Origin: RPQJ01 sp963793675
Lineage (GTDB): Bacteria > Pseudomonadota > Gammaproteobacteria > Steroidobacterales > Steroidobacteraceae
NCBI GenBank assembly: GCA_963793675.1
Contig: CAWCBA010000007.1
Span: 62,001 to 126,000 of the forward strand
Direction of reading: 5' to 3'
Length of the DNA stretch: 64,000 bases
A program made the translations under genes and the position numbers. Below the pieces are notes generated by a model that searched no databases, was not told the origin of the DNA, and saw nothing but the letters and a program-made list of their open reading frames with translations. Below, one piece after another: positions 28,087 through 36,467 of this stretch. How positions within the stretch are numbered: position 1 is the stretch's first letter; the number at the start of each line of letters is the position of its first letter.

Positions 28087-28913
28087 GGCTCTGCGGTTTC
28101 GAGGTCGGGCACGACCGTCCGTTCTTCCTGATCGCGGGACCCTGCGTCGTCGAAAGCGAGGGCCTCGTGCTCGACGTCGCGGGCCGCATGCAGGAGATCA
28201 CGCGTGCGCTCGGCATCCCCTACATCTTCAAGGCGAGCTACGACAAGGCGAACCGTTCGTCGCAGGCGAGCTTTCGCGGCCCCGGGATCGAAGCTGGCTT
28301 GCGCATCCTGTCGGAAGTGAAGCGCCAGCTCGGTCTGCCGGTGCTCACCGACGTGCACGAGGACACGCCGATGGCGGAGGTCGCCTCGGTCGTCGACGTG
28401 CTGCAGACCCCGGCTTTCCTGTGCCGCCAGACCAACTTCATCCTGAGCGCGTCGAGCCAGGGCAAGCCCGTCAACATCAAGAAGGGCCAGTTCCTGTCGC
28501 CATGGGAGATGAAGAACGTCGTCGACAAGGCGCGGTCGACCGGCAACGAACAGGTGATGGCGTGCGAGCGGGGTTTCTCGTTCGGCTACAACAACCTCGT
28601 ATCCGACATGCGCTCGCTCGCCGTGATGCGCGAGTACGCCCCCGTCGTCTTCGACGCCACGCATTCGGTGCAGCTGCCGGGCGGACAGGGCAGCGCCTCG
28701 GGCGGGCAGCGCGAATTCGTGCCGGTGCTGGCAAGGGCAGCGGTTGCCGCGGGCGTCTCCGGCGTATTCATGGAAACCCACCCCGACCCGGCGAAAGCGC
28801 TCTCGGATGGCCCCAACGCGTGGCCGCTCGATCGCATGCGCTCGTTGCTCGAGGTGATGCAGCAGATTGACGCAGCCGTGAAGCAGCGGCCCTTTGAGGA
28901 ATCGAATCTATGA
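28083..28913 (+). CDS. kdsA: 2-dehydro-3-deoxyphosphooctonate aldolase
   Basis: Condenses PEP with arabinose 5-phosphate to make KDO 8-phosphate for the lipopolysaccharide core. The 276-residue TIM barrel shows FLIAGPCVVESE, FKASYDKANRSS, TDVHEDTPM and DATHSVQLPGGQGSASGGQ. ATGA overlaps on both sides (pyrG, eno) indicate coupled translation. Confidence 0.97.
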   Translation: MRLCGFEVGHDRPFFLIAGPCVVESEGLVLDVAGRMQEITRALGIPYIFKASYDKANRSSQASFRGPGIEAGLRILSEVKRQLGLPVLTDVHEDTPMAEVASVVDVLQTPAFLCRQTNFILSASSQGKPVNIKKGQFLSPWEMKNVVDKARSTGNEQVMACERGFSFGYNNLVSDMRSLAVMREYAPVVFDATHSVQLPGGQGSASGGQREFVPVLARAAVAAGVSGVFMETHPDPAKALSDGPNAWPLDRMRSLLEVMQQIDAAVKQRPFEESNL

Positions 28914-30208
28914 CCAGGATCATCGACATCAAGGCCCGCGAAATCATGGATTCGCGCGGCAATCCCACCGTGGAAGCGGACGTCTTCGTCGCAGGCGGCG
29001 CGATGGGCCGTGCGGCCGTGCCGTCGGGCGCGTCAACGGGCACGCGCGAGGCCGTCGAACTGCGCGACGGCGACAAGAAGCGCTACATGGGCAAGGGCGT
29101 GCTGCAGGCCGTGCGCAACGCCAACGGCGAACTGCGCACTGCGCTGCTCGGCCACGACGTCATGGACCAGCGCGGCATCGACGCGACGATGATCGCGCTC
29201 GACGCCACCGAGACCAAGTCGCGCCTGGGTGCGAATGCGCTGCTCGCCGTTTCGCTTGCGTCGGTGCATGCGGCGGCGCGCGCCTCGAAGCAGAGCCTGT
29301 TCCGCCACCTCGGCGGACCGGGCCGCAAGGTGATGCCGGTGCCGATGATGAACATCATCAACGGCGGCGCGCACGCGGACAACAGCGTCGATATCCAGGA
29401 GTTCATGGTGCTGCCGGTGGGTGCTCCGAACTTCAGCGAGGCGTTGCGTTACGGCGCCGAGATCTTCCACACGCTCAAGAAGGTGCTGCACGAGCGCAAG
29501 CTCGCGACGGCAGTGGGTGACGAAGGCGGGTTTGCGCCGAACCTGCCGTCGAACGAAGCGGCGCTCGAGACGATCCTCGAGGCGGTCGAGCGCGCCGGTT
29601 TCAAGGCGGGCCGGGACGTGTACCTGGGGCTCGACGTCGCGAGCTCGGAATTCTTCAAGGGCGGCGTCTACTCGCTCGAGTCCGAAGGCCGCAGCTTCAG
29701 TCCGGCGCAGTTCGTCGATTACCTCGAAGGCCTGGTCAACCGCTTTCCGATCATCACGGTCGAGGACGGCATGGCCGAGGGCGACTGGGACGGCTGGTCG
29801 CTGCTCACGCAGCGGCTCGGCAAGCGGATCCAGCTCGTGGGCGACGACTTGTTCGTGACCAACACGAAGATCCTGCGCGAGGGCATTGCCCGGGGCGTGG
29901 CCAACTCGATCCTGATCAAGCCCAACCAGATCGGCACGCTGACGGAGACGCTCGAGGCGATCGACATGGCGGCCGAGGCGGGCTACAGCGCGGTCATCTC
30001 GCACCGTTCCGGCGAGACCGAGGACAGCACGATTGCCGACATCGCGGTCGCCACGCGGGCGACGCAGATCAAGACCGGATCGCTCTGCCGCTCCGACCGC
30101 ATCGCCAAGTACAACCAGCTGCTGCGTATCGAGGCCGAGCTCGGAGCCGATGCGTCCTACGCCGGCCGGGAGGCTTTCCCGGTCGCCGCCGCGGTCAGTT
30201 GTGCTTGA
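28910..30208 (+). CDS. eno: Enolase
   Basis: Interconverts 2-phosphoglycerate and phosphoenolpyruvate in glycolysis; also a degradosome component in many gammaproteobacteria. The 432-residue product is intact, with PSGASTGTREAVELRD, VGDEGGFAPNL, the metal-binding TVEDGMAEGDWDGW and GDDLFVTN, and ISHRSGETEDSTIADIAV. It supplies PEP next to kdsA and precedes ftsB in the standard order. Confidence 0.98.
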   Translation: MTRIIDIKAREIMDSRGNPTVEADVFVAGGAMGRAAVPSGASTGTREAVELRDGDKKRYMGKGVLQAVRNANGELRTALLGHDVMDQRGIDATMIALDATETKSRLGANALLAVSLASVHAAARASKQSLFRHLGGPGRKVMPVPMMNIINGGAHADNSVDIQEFMVLPVGAPNFSEALRYGAEIFHTLKKVLHERKLATAVGDEGGFAPNLPSNEAALETILEAVERAGFKAGRDVYLGLDVASSEFFKGGVYSLESEGRSFSPAQFVDYLEGLVNRFPIITVEDGMAEGDWDGWSLLTQRLGKRIQLVGDDLFVTNTKILREGIARGVANSILIKPNQIGTLTETLEAIDMAAEAGYSAVISHRSGETEDSTIADIAVATRATQIKTGSLCRSDRIAKYNQLLRIEAELGADASYAGREAFPVAAAVSCA

Positions 30209-30239
30209 TGCGCCCGGTTTCTGCTAATCTTCCACGCCC

Positions 30240-30596
30240 ATGACCACCCGGATCATGGCCGGCCTGCTGGCCGTCGTGTTGATGCTGCTCCAGTACCGTA
30301 TCTGGGCATCGCCCGACGGCATGCGCGAAGTCTGGCGTCTCGAGAAGGCCATCGACGTCCAGTCCGCCGAAAATTCCCGGCTCGAAACCCGTAATCGCAC
30401 GCTTGCCGCGGAAGTCCGCGACCTCAAGGAAGGCCGCAAGGCCATCGAGGAACGTGCACGCACGGATCTCGGCATGGTCAAGACAAACGAGACCTTCTTC
30501 CAGGTCGTGCCGCCCGCACAACCCGGATCGGCGACCACGCCGGCACCTGCCGCTGCGGCGGCGGGGCAAAGGACGGCCCGGGCCGACTTGCCGTGA
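30240..30596 (+). CDS. ftsB: Cell division protein FtsB
   Basis: Small bitopic divisome protein that bridges FtsL and FtsQ. The 118-residue product has one membrane helix (about residues 6-23, GLLAVVLMLLQYRIW) followed by a periplasmic coiled coil (residues 33-75) and the conserved IEERARTDLGMVKTNETFFQ segment. The last ~25 residues are an Ala/Pro tail. Its stop overlaps the ispD GTG. Confidence 0.93.
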   Translation: MTTRIMAGLLAVVLMLLQYRIWASPDGMREVWRLEKAIDVQSAENSRLETRNRTLAAEVRDLKEGRKAIEERARTDLGMVKTNETFFQVVPPAQPGSATTPAPAAAAAGQRTARADLP

Positions 30597-31297
30597 CCCT
30601 CGCGGTCCGGCGCTGGGCGATCGTGCCCGCGGCGGGGCAGGGTTCGCGCTTCGGCGCTGCGCTACCCAAGCAATACACGCCGCTGCTCGGGCGGCCACTG
30701 CTCTCCTGGACGTTGGGCGCACTGCTGGCCGAGCCCCGCATCGACGGCATCGTGGTCGCACTCGCGCACGGCGACACCCATTGGCAAGGCCTGTCGGAGT
30801 TTTCGAATCAGCGCGTGCGGCGCTGCATCGGCGGCACGCGGCGTGAGTATTCGGTCGCGAACGCGCTCGACGCGCTCGGCGGTGATGCCCGGGACACTGA
30901 CTGGGTGCTGGTCCACGATGCCGCGCGTCCGTGCCTGCGCCGCCACGATCTCGAACTGCTGCTCGACACGCTCGCTGCGGATGCCGTCGGCGGCTTGCTC
31001 GCCGTTCCGGTCGCCGACACGCTGAAGCGTGCGGACGGCGCGCAGCGCGTGGTTGAAACCGTGGCACGTGACGGGCTCTGGCGCGCGCTCACGCCGCAGA
31101 TGTTCCGCTATGGGTTGTTGCTGCGCGCGCTCCGGCTCTGCACGGAGCGCGACCGGCCGGTCACGGACGAAGCAGCCGCGATCGAAAGCCTGGGACTGCG
31201 GCCCCGGCTGGTCCGCGGCCGCGCCGACAACATCAAGGTGACGAACCCGGAGGACGTCGCACTGGCGGAGGCGGTCCTGCGGTCAGAGGAACCCTAA
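30593..31297 (+). CDS. ispD: 2-C-methyl-D-erythritol 4-phosphate cytidylyltransferase
   Basis: Third step of the MEP isoprenoid pathway. The 234-residue product has the nucleotidyltransferase signature PAAGQGSRFGAALPKQYTPL near the N-terminus, VLVHDAARPCL and the C-terminal DNIKVTNPEDVALAEA. GTG start at 30593 overlaps the ftsB stop. It is followed after 21 bases by ispF, the next-but-one enzyme of the pathway. Confidence 0.96.
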   Translation: MTLAVRRWAIVPAAGQGSRFGAALPKQYTPLLGRPLLSWTLGALLAEPRIDGIVVALAHGDTHWQGLSEFSNQRVRRCIGGTRREYSVANALDALGGDARDTDWVLVHDAARPCLRRHDLELLLDTLAADAVGGLLAVPVADTLKRADGAQRVVETVARDGLWRALTPQMFRYGLLLRALRLCTERDRPVTDEAAAIESLGLRPRLVRGRADNIKVTNPEDVALAEAVLRSEEP

Positions 31298-31318
31298 CCG
31301 GAGACGAAGGATGGTCGC

Positions 31319-32896
31319 ATGAGGGTGGGAATCGGTTACGACGTGCATGCCTATGGCGATGGGGATCACGTGACGCTCGGTGGCGTGCGCATCCCGCATA
31401 CCCGGGGAGTGATCGCGCATTCGGACGGCGACGTGGCCCTGCACGCGCTATGTGATGCGCTGCTCGGCGCCATGGCGCTCGGCGACATCGGCGAGCATTT
31501 CCCCGACAGCGACCCGCGCTGGAAGGGCGCCGACAGCCGCTGCTTCCTGCGGCATTGCGCAGCGCTGGTGCAGGAGCAGGGCTGGCGGTTGGTCAACGCC
31601 GACCTGACGATCCTCGCGCAGGCTCCACGCATCGGCTCTCACCGGGCGCACATGCGGCAGAACATTGCGGATGACCTCGGCGTGCAGATCGACAGCATCA
31701 ACGTCAAGGCCACGACGACGGAAGAACTCGGCGCGCTTGGGCGCGGCGAAGGCCTTGCCTGCCAGGCCATCGTGCTGCTCGCGCACGGCGATAACGGGCA
31801 CAAGAACGGACACGAGCGGGCATTGAGCGATCCGATTGCCGTTCCCGGCCTCGGCGTGGCGCCGTGTGCGCACGGCCCGCCTCCTGCCACGGGCGCGATC
31901 CGCCGCGAGCCCGCCGACTTCGTCGTCGACGAGATACTTGGCTTCGAGCCGGACGGGGCAGGCAATCACGGGCTGCTCGTCGTTGAGAAGCGCGGCGCCA
32001 ACACGGGCTGGGTCGCGGCGCAGCTCGCGCGACATGCCGGCGTGGCGGTGCGCGAGGTGGGGTTCAGCGGCCACAAGGATCGCCACGCACTGACTACCCA
32101 GGCGTACTCGCTGCCGTTGCCGGCGCTGTTCGATGTGGCCCAGTGCCTGCAATGGCAGGGCGAGGGCTATGCCGTGCGCGCGGCGTACCGGCACGGCCGG
32201 AAGCTTCGCCCTGGCTCACATCGTGCGAACCGGTTCGAATTGCGGATCCGTGACCTGCGCGGTGACCACGACGCCATCGAAGCGCGACTCGCGGCGATCC
32301 GCGAACGCGGCGTACCGAATTACTTCGGCCCGCAACGGTTCGGGCGCGAAGGCGGCAATCTGCGGCGGGCGATGGCCTGGGCAGCAGGTGATGCCGGACC
32401 ACGCGACCGCTCACAGCGCAGCTTCACGCTGTCGGCAGCGCGCAGCCACCTGTTCAACGCGGTTCTTGCGACACGGGTGGCGCGCGGCGACTGGAACAGG
32501 CTGTTGCCGGGCGAGGCCGTCATGCTCGACGGCCGCCGCAGCTTCTTCATCGCGGAGTCCGCCGATGCCGCGCTCGAAGCGCGTCGCGTCGCGATGGACG
32601 TGCACCCGAGCGGTCCCTTGCCGGGTCGCGGTGAGTCCCCCGCGACGGGCCCGGCACGCGAACTCGAGGACAGCGTGATCGCGCCGCATGCCGAACTGGT
32701 CGTGCTGCTCACGTCGGAGCGCATCGATCACGAGCGGCGCAGCCTGCGCCTGCCGGTCCGTGAACTCGAGTGGAGCTTTGGCGCTGACGACACACTGGTC
32801 CTGCGGTTCGTCCTGCCACGGGGCACGTTTGCCACCGCCGTGCTGCATGAAGTGCTGGCCGACGCCTGGGATGCCGGCGAAGGCGGGGAGCAGTGA
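31319..32896 (+). CDS. ispF-truD: IspF joined in frame to TruD (apparent bifunctional protein; may be two genes)
   Basis: One open frame of 525 residues. Residues 1-155 are MEP-pathway cyclodiphosphate synthase IspF: metal residues Asp8 and His10 in GIGYDVH, HSDGDVALHALCDALLGA, and the end EGLACQAIVLLA. Residues ~169-525 are tRNA pseudouridine-13 synthase TruD: REPADFVVDEILGFEPDG, catalytic Asp in GFSGHKDRHALTTQ, VPNYFGPQRFGR and ARSHLFNAVLATR. A short polar linker (GDNGHKNGHERA) joins them. The fusion may be false: removing one G from the run at 31818-31820 would end ispF at TGA 31824-31826, overlapping a TTG that would start a normal 357-residue TruD. Both functions are well supported; the fusion is not. 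Confidence 0.85.
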   Translation: MRVGIGYDVHAYGDGDHVTLGGVRIPHTRGVIAHSDGDVALHALCDALLGAMALGDIGEHFPDSDPRWKGADSRCFLRHCAALVQEQGWRLVNADLTILAQAPRIGSHRAHMRQNIADDLGVQIDSINVKATTTEELGALGRGEGLACQAIVLLAHGDNGHKNGHERALSDPIAVPGLGVAPCAHGPPPATGAIRREPADFVVDEILGFEPDGAGNHGLLVVEKRGANTGWVAAQLARHAGVAVREVGFSGHKDRHALTTQAYSLPLPALFDVAQCLQWQGEGYAVRAAYRHGRKLRPGSHRANRFELRIRDLRGDHDAIEARLAAIRERGVPNYFGPQRFGREGGNLRRAMAWAAGDAGPRDRSQRSFTLSAARSHLFNAVLATRVARGDWNRLLPGEAVMLDGRRSFFIAESADAALEARRVAMDVHPSGPLPGRGESPATGPARELEDSVIAPHAELVVLLTSERIDHERRSLRLPVRELEWSFGADDTLVLRFVLPRGTFATAVLHEVLADAWDAGEGGEQ

Positions 32897-32904
32897 GCGG
32901 TGGC

Positions 32905-33453
32905 CTATTTCCGACCCGCCAGCAGGACGTAAACCGCACCCGAGCCGCCGTCGACGGATCGTGCGGCCGCGAACGCTTCGACGTTTTCGACTTTGCGCAG
33001 CCAGTGGTGGACGACCAGCTTGAGTACCGGGCCACCGGGGCCCGAGCGCAGTCCCTTGCCGTGAATGACGCGCACGCAGCGCAGGCCGCGATGCACGCAA
33101 TCGTTCAGGAATTGCCGCAGTGCCGCGTGCGCTGCGTGCCCGCGCAGTCCATGCAGGTCGATCTCGGCCTCGATCGCAAACTGGCCACGCTTCAGCTTGC
33201 GCATCGTCGCGTCGCGCAGGTGCGCGCGGCGAAACGTCAGCGTGTCGCTGGCTTCGAGCACCGCGGGGTCGGCCGCAGTCGCATGCCTCTCGTGCAGCAG
33301 GTCCTGGCTCTCGGCGCGCGTGAATTTCGCAATCGCCTGCGGGCGCGGCCGCGCAGGGACGGTCGGGCGGTTTGGCAGTGGACGCACGCCGACCATGGCA
33401 CGCCGAAAGGCGTCCGGGTCGTCATCACCCGGCGGCGGGGTTCGGGTCGTCAT
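32905..33453 (-). CDS. Smr-domain protein (SmrA/SmrB-like nuclease family)
   Basis: A 182-residue protein with a C-terminal Smr domain: IDLHGLRGHAAHAALRQFL, then VIHGKGLRSGPGGPVLK and a final GSGAVYVLL strand. Smr domains act as endonucleases on DNA or on mRNA of collided ribosomes; the DLHG and HGKG motifs are intact. The N-terminal half is Pro/Arg-rich and charged, as in SmrA/SmrB. It is convergent with truD and divergent from surE; which Smr subtype is not decided. Confidence 0.85.
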   Translation of the reverse strand: MTTRTPPPGDDDPDAFRRAMVGVRPLPNRPTVPARPRPQAIAKFTRAESQDLLHERHATAADPAVLEASDTLTFRRAHLRDATMRKLKRGQFAIEAEIDLHGLRGHAAHAALRQFLNDCVHRGLRCVRVIHGKGLRSGPGGPVLKLVVHHWLRKVENVEAFAAARSVDGGSGAVYVLLAGRK

Positions 33454-33563
33454 GCCGTGGGAGTTCGCTTCCGAGGCGGGCAGGGATTCCAGTATAGTTG
33501 CGCCGCGTTCGTGGCCAACCCCGTTGCCGCCGGGGCCCTGATAACGATACGGTCCCGCGCCAC

Positions 33564-34322
33564 ATGAGAATCCTGGTCAGCAACGACGATGGCTACCGCG
33601 CCGAGGGCTTGCAGCGCCTCGTGGAGGCGTTGCTGCCGCTTGCCCAGGTGACGGTGGTCGCCCCGGAGCGCAATCGCAGCGGCGCCAGCAACTCGTTGAC
33701 GCTGGACGTCCCCCTGCGCGTCGCCGAGTACGGTCCCCAGCGTCATTTCGTCAACGGCACCCCCACGGACTGCGTGCACCTCGCCATTTCAGGCCTGTTC
33801 GAAGGCGAGATCGATCACGACATGGTGGTCTCGGGTATCAACGACGGCGCCAACCTCGGCGACGACGTGCTCTATTCCGGCACGGTGGCCGCGGCGGTGG
33901 AAGGACGCTTCCTCGGTCTGCCCGCGATCGCGATTTCGCTGGTCGTGCGCGAAGGCCGGCATTTCGGCACGGCCGCGCGCGTGGCAAGTGAACTGCTGAT
34001 GCGCTTGCAGCGCTCACCGCTCCATTCGTCGATGATCCTCAACGTCAACGTTCCGGACCTGCCGTACCAGCAGTTGCGCGGCCTCAAGTCCACGCGCCTC
34101 GGGCACCGGCATCGGTCGGCGCCGGTCGTGCGTGCATCGGACCCGCGCGGTCGCCCGGTGTACTGGGTCGGGCCCGCCGGCGAAGGCGCGGATGCAGGCG
34201 AAGGCACTGACTTCCATGCCGTCGCCAACGGTTACGTCTCCGTCACGCCATTGCAGGTCGACCTGACGCGCCATGCGGCGATCGACGAGATCGGCGAGTG
34301 GCTCGGCGGGCGGACCGAATGA
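33564..34322 (+). CDS. surE: 5'/3'-nucleotidase SurE
   Basis: Survival protein that dephosphorylates nucleoside monophosphates. The 252-residue product starts MRILVSNDDGYRAEGL with the metal motif SNDDG, then VVAPERNRSGASNSLT, HFVNGTPTDCVHLA and SGINDGANLGDDVLYSGTVA. It is followed by pcm, the conserved surE-pcm stationary-phase pair. A possible -10 TATAGT lies at 33493-33498 but no good -35 was seen. Confidence 0.96.
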   Translation: MRILVSNDDGYRAEGLQRLVEALLPLAQVTVVAPERNRSGASNSLTLDVPLRVAEYGPQRHFVNGTPTDCVHLAISGLFEGEIDHDMVVSGINDGANLGDDVLYSGTVAAAVEGRFLGLPAIAISLVVREGRHFGTAARVASELLMRLQRSPLHSSMILNVNVPDLPYQQLRGLKSTRLGHRHRSAPVVRASDPRGRPVYWVGPAGEGADAGEGTDFHAVANGYVSVTPLQVDLTRHAAIDEIGEWLGGRTE

Positions 34323-34338
34323 CGCGGGTGAAGCGCAC

Positions 34339-35004
34339 GTGAACGAACAGAGCAAGGTCAGTGGCATCGGCATGACGTCGGCGCGAACGCGCGAGCGACT
34401 GGTGGCGCGCCTGCGCGAGCAGGGTATCACCGACAACGAGGTGCTCGAGCGCATCCGCGGCGTGCCACGGCACATGTTCGTGGACGAGGCGCTTGCGAGC
34501 CGCGCCTACGAAGACACTGCGCTGCCGATCGGTCACGGCCAGACCATTTCGCAGCCTTACATCGTCGCGCGCATGACGCAGTCGCTGCTCGAGGCCGGCA
34601 AGCCACGCAAGGTCCTCGAAGTCGGCACGGGTTGCGGCTACCAGTCCGCCGTGCTCGCGCCGCTGGTAGCGACGCTATACAGCGTCGAGCGCATCGCGGC
34701 ACTGCAGGTCAAGGCGCGGCAGATCCTGCGCGACCTGCGCATCGCGAACGTGTACATGAAACACGGCGATGGCTTCGAGGGCTGGGCGGCCTACGCGCCG
34801 TTCGACGGCATCATCGTCGCCGCCGCCTCGTATGCCGTGCCGCCAGCCTTGCTCGAGCAACTGGCCGACGGCGGCCGGCTGGTGATCCCCGTCGGCAACG
34901 ACCGCGAGCAGCAGCTGCTGCGCATCACCCGGCGCGGCGATCGTTACGAGCGCGAAGTGCTGGGACCCGTGACCTTCGTGCCGCTGCTGCAGGGCCTCGC
35001 CTGA
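34339..35004 (+). CDS. pcm: Protein-L-isoaspartate O-methyltransferase
   Basis: Repairs isoaspartyl residues in aged proteins using S-adenosylmethionine. The product has PRHMFVDEALASRAYEDTALP, QTISQPYIVARMT, the SAM site VLEVGTGCGYQSAVLA and FDGIIVAAASYAVP. The GTG at 34339 gives 221 residues; ATG 34372 (MTSARTRERL) gives a start closer to typical Pcm, and neither has a strong ribosome site. It is paired with surE and convergent with the next gene. Confidence 0.93.
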   Translation: MNEQSKVSGIGMTSARTRERLVARLREQGITDNEVLERIRGVPRHMFVDEALASRAYEDTALPIGHGQTISQPYIVARMTQSLLEAGKPRKVLEVGTGCGYQSAVLAPLVATLYSVERIAALQVKARQILRDLRIANVYMKHGDGFEGWAAYAPFDGIIVAAASYAVPPALLEQLADGGRLVIPVGNDREQQLLRITRRGDRYEREVLGPVTFVPLLQGLA

Positions 35005-35023
35005 GGCAGCCCCCGCAGCCAGC

Positions 35024-35392
35024 TCAGACGATCAGCGCGGCAGCGACGTTCCGGCCTTCGGTGACCAGTACGTTGTAGGTGCGGCAAGCGGCCGAGGTGT
35101 CCATCACCTCCACGCCGATCCGCAGTTCGTGCAGGATGCGCAGGACCTGCACGTCGGGAAACAGCTGCCGCGCGCCAGTGCCAAGCAGCACGACCTCGGG
35201 TGCCAGGCCGAGCAGGGGCTCGAGGTCGGCCGCCGTCAGTTCCTGTGCCGTCGTGGGTCGCCAGGGCGCGATGATCGCCCTCGCCGCAACGATCAGGCTC
35301 GTCGAATGCGTACGGTCGCCGATGCGCAACTGCCCTGGGCCGTAGCTGCGCACCAGGTTCGTGCCGGTCGGGTTTTCCAGCTGGAGCTTCAT
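35024..35392 (-). CDS. Mth938-domain protein (DUF498 family)
   Basis: A 122-residue protein with the compact alpha/beta Mth938 fold: YGPGQLRIGDRTHSTSLIV, WRPTTAQELTAADLEPLL, EVVLLGTGARQLFP and GVEVMDTSAACRTYNVLVTEGR. The family includes the mitochondrial complex I assembly factor NDUFAF3, but bacterial roles are not settled. Start ATG at 35392. It is convergent with pcm and divergent from the RpfE-like gene, 69 bases away. Confidence 0.8.
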   Translation of the reverse strand: MKLQLENPTGTNLVRSYGPGQLRIGDRTHSTSLIVAARAIIAPWRPTTAQELTAADLEPLLGLAPEVVLLGTGARQLFPDVQVLRILHELRIGVEVMDTSAACRTYNVLVTEGRNVAAALIV

Positions 35393-35461
35393 GGCCTTAC
35401 GATACTGCATGCGTCGCGCGAGTTCACGGCTGCACCCGCTGTCGACAGGAGGCGTCTCCTG

Positions 35462-36467
35462 ATGGCAGCTGCGCGCGCGCGCGTTGCACTGCCCTGGTTG
35501 CAGGCGGCGCTGGCCGAGGCGTCGGCGCACGACGCAGCGCCGGCCATGAATGCGCTGCAATGGCTCGGCGGGCGCGGGCGGTTGGTGCTGGACGAACCAC
35601 GAGCCTGGCGCGAATGGTTGCTCGAACCCGTCGGCGGGGCGGACCTGCTGGCGCACTGGCCTGCGGGGCCGGTGCTCGCGCTGGAAAGCGGCCTGACTGC
35701 GGCTGGCCCCGGCACCTGGTGTGTCGCGCAACCGGTGCACCTCGCTGCTGGGCTCGATCACCTGCGGCTGGCGCCGCTCGTCCAGGCGTCACTCAGCGGA
35801 GGACGACGCCAGCGCACTCGGCGCACTGGTGAACTCGCATTTCGCGGCCGACGAGCTGACCGTGGCGGCATACGGCCATGGCGCATGGCTGCTGCGCTGT
35901 GCCGGCTCCATCGACTGTTCGACGCAGCCACCGGATGCAGCCGTGGGACGCAACGTGCACGATTTCATGCCCGCAGGACGCGACGGCGCGCGCATTCGCA
36001 GCCAGATGAACGAGATCCAGATGCTGTTGCACGAGCATCCGGTCAACCTGCGCCGCGAGCGGGCCCGTCAACTGCCCGTGAATGGCTGGTGGCTCTGGGG
36101 CTTCGGTGACACATTGCCGGAAGCTTCGACAGTCGGCGTCAATCGCTGGAGTTGGCGCAGCGACGATTGCTGGCTGCGCGCGCTCGGGCGCGCGCTGGGC
36201 AGCGATGCAGGTGGCATCGCTGCGGTCGGGAGCGATACGTTGCGCACCGATACTCTCATCGCGCTGTCGCAGCCGCCTGCGCAGCGGACCCGGGAGTCGC
36301 TGACGTCCATCGACGCAGGTTTGCTGTCCATGCTGGCGTCGAAGCTGCGTGCTGGCACGATGCAGAGCCTCGACCTGCTGGTCGGCAGCGCGACGTTGCA
36401 CGTCGAATCGTCCGCCCGGTTTCGATTCTGGCGCCGACCCGTCCCTTTGTCGCGGTGGCTCGCATGA
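35462..36467 (+). CDS. RpfE-like conserved protein of unknown function (one frameshift in this sequence)
   Basis: Repaired, this is a ~334-residue soluble protein. It opens MAAARARVALPWLQAALAEA with GRGRLVLDEPRAWREWLL, then HFAADELTVAAYGHGAWLL, HDFMPAGRDGARIRSQMNEI, LPVNGWWLWGFG and a C-terminal RFRFWRRPVPLSRWLA. An extra G at 35798-35799 shifts the frame; removal gives ASLSEDDASALGALVNSHF. Its place directly before recJ, with a four-base overlap, and near prfB-lysS matches RpfE of the Xanthomonas rpf region, where it is called a regulatory or phosphoglycerate-mutase-like protein without firm biochemistry. A GGAGG site precedes ATG 35462. I identify it by context and overall pattern, not by a known catalytic motif. 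Confidence 0.6.
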
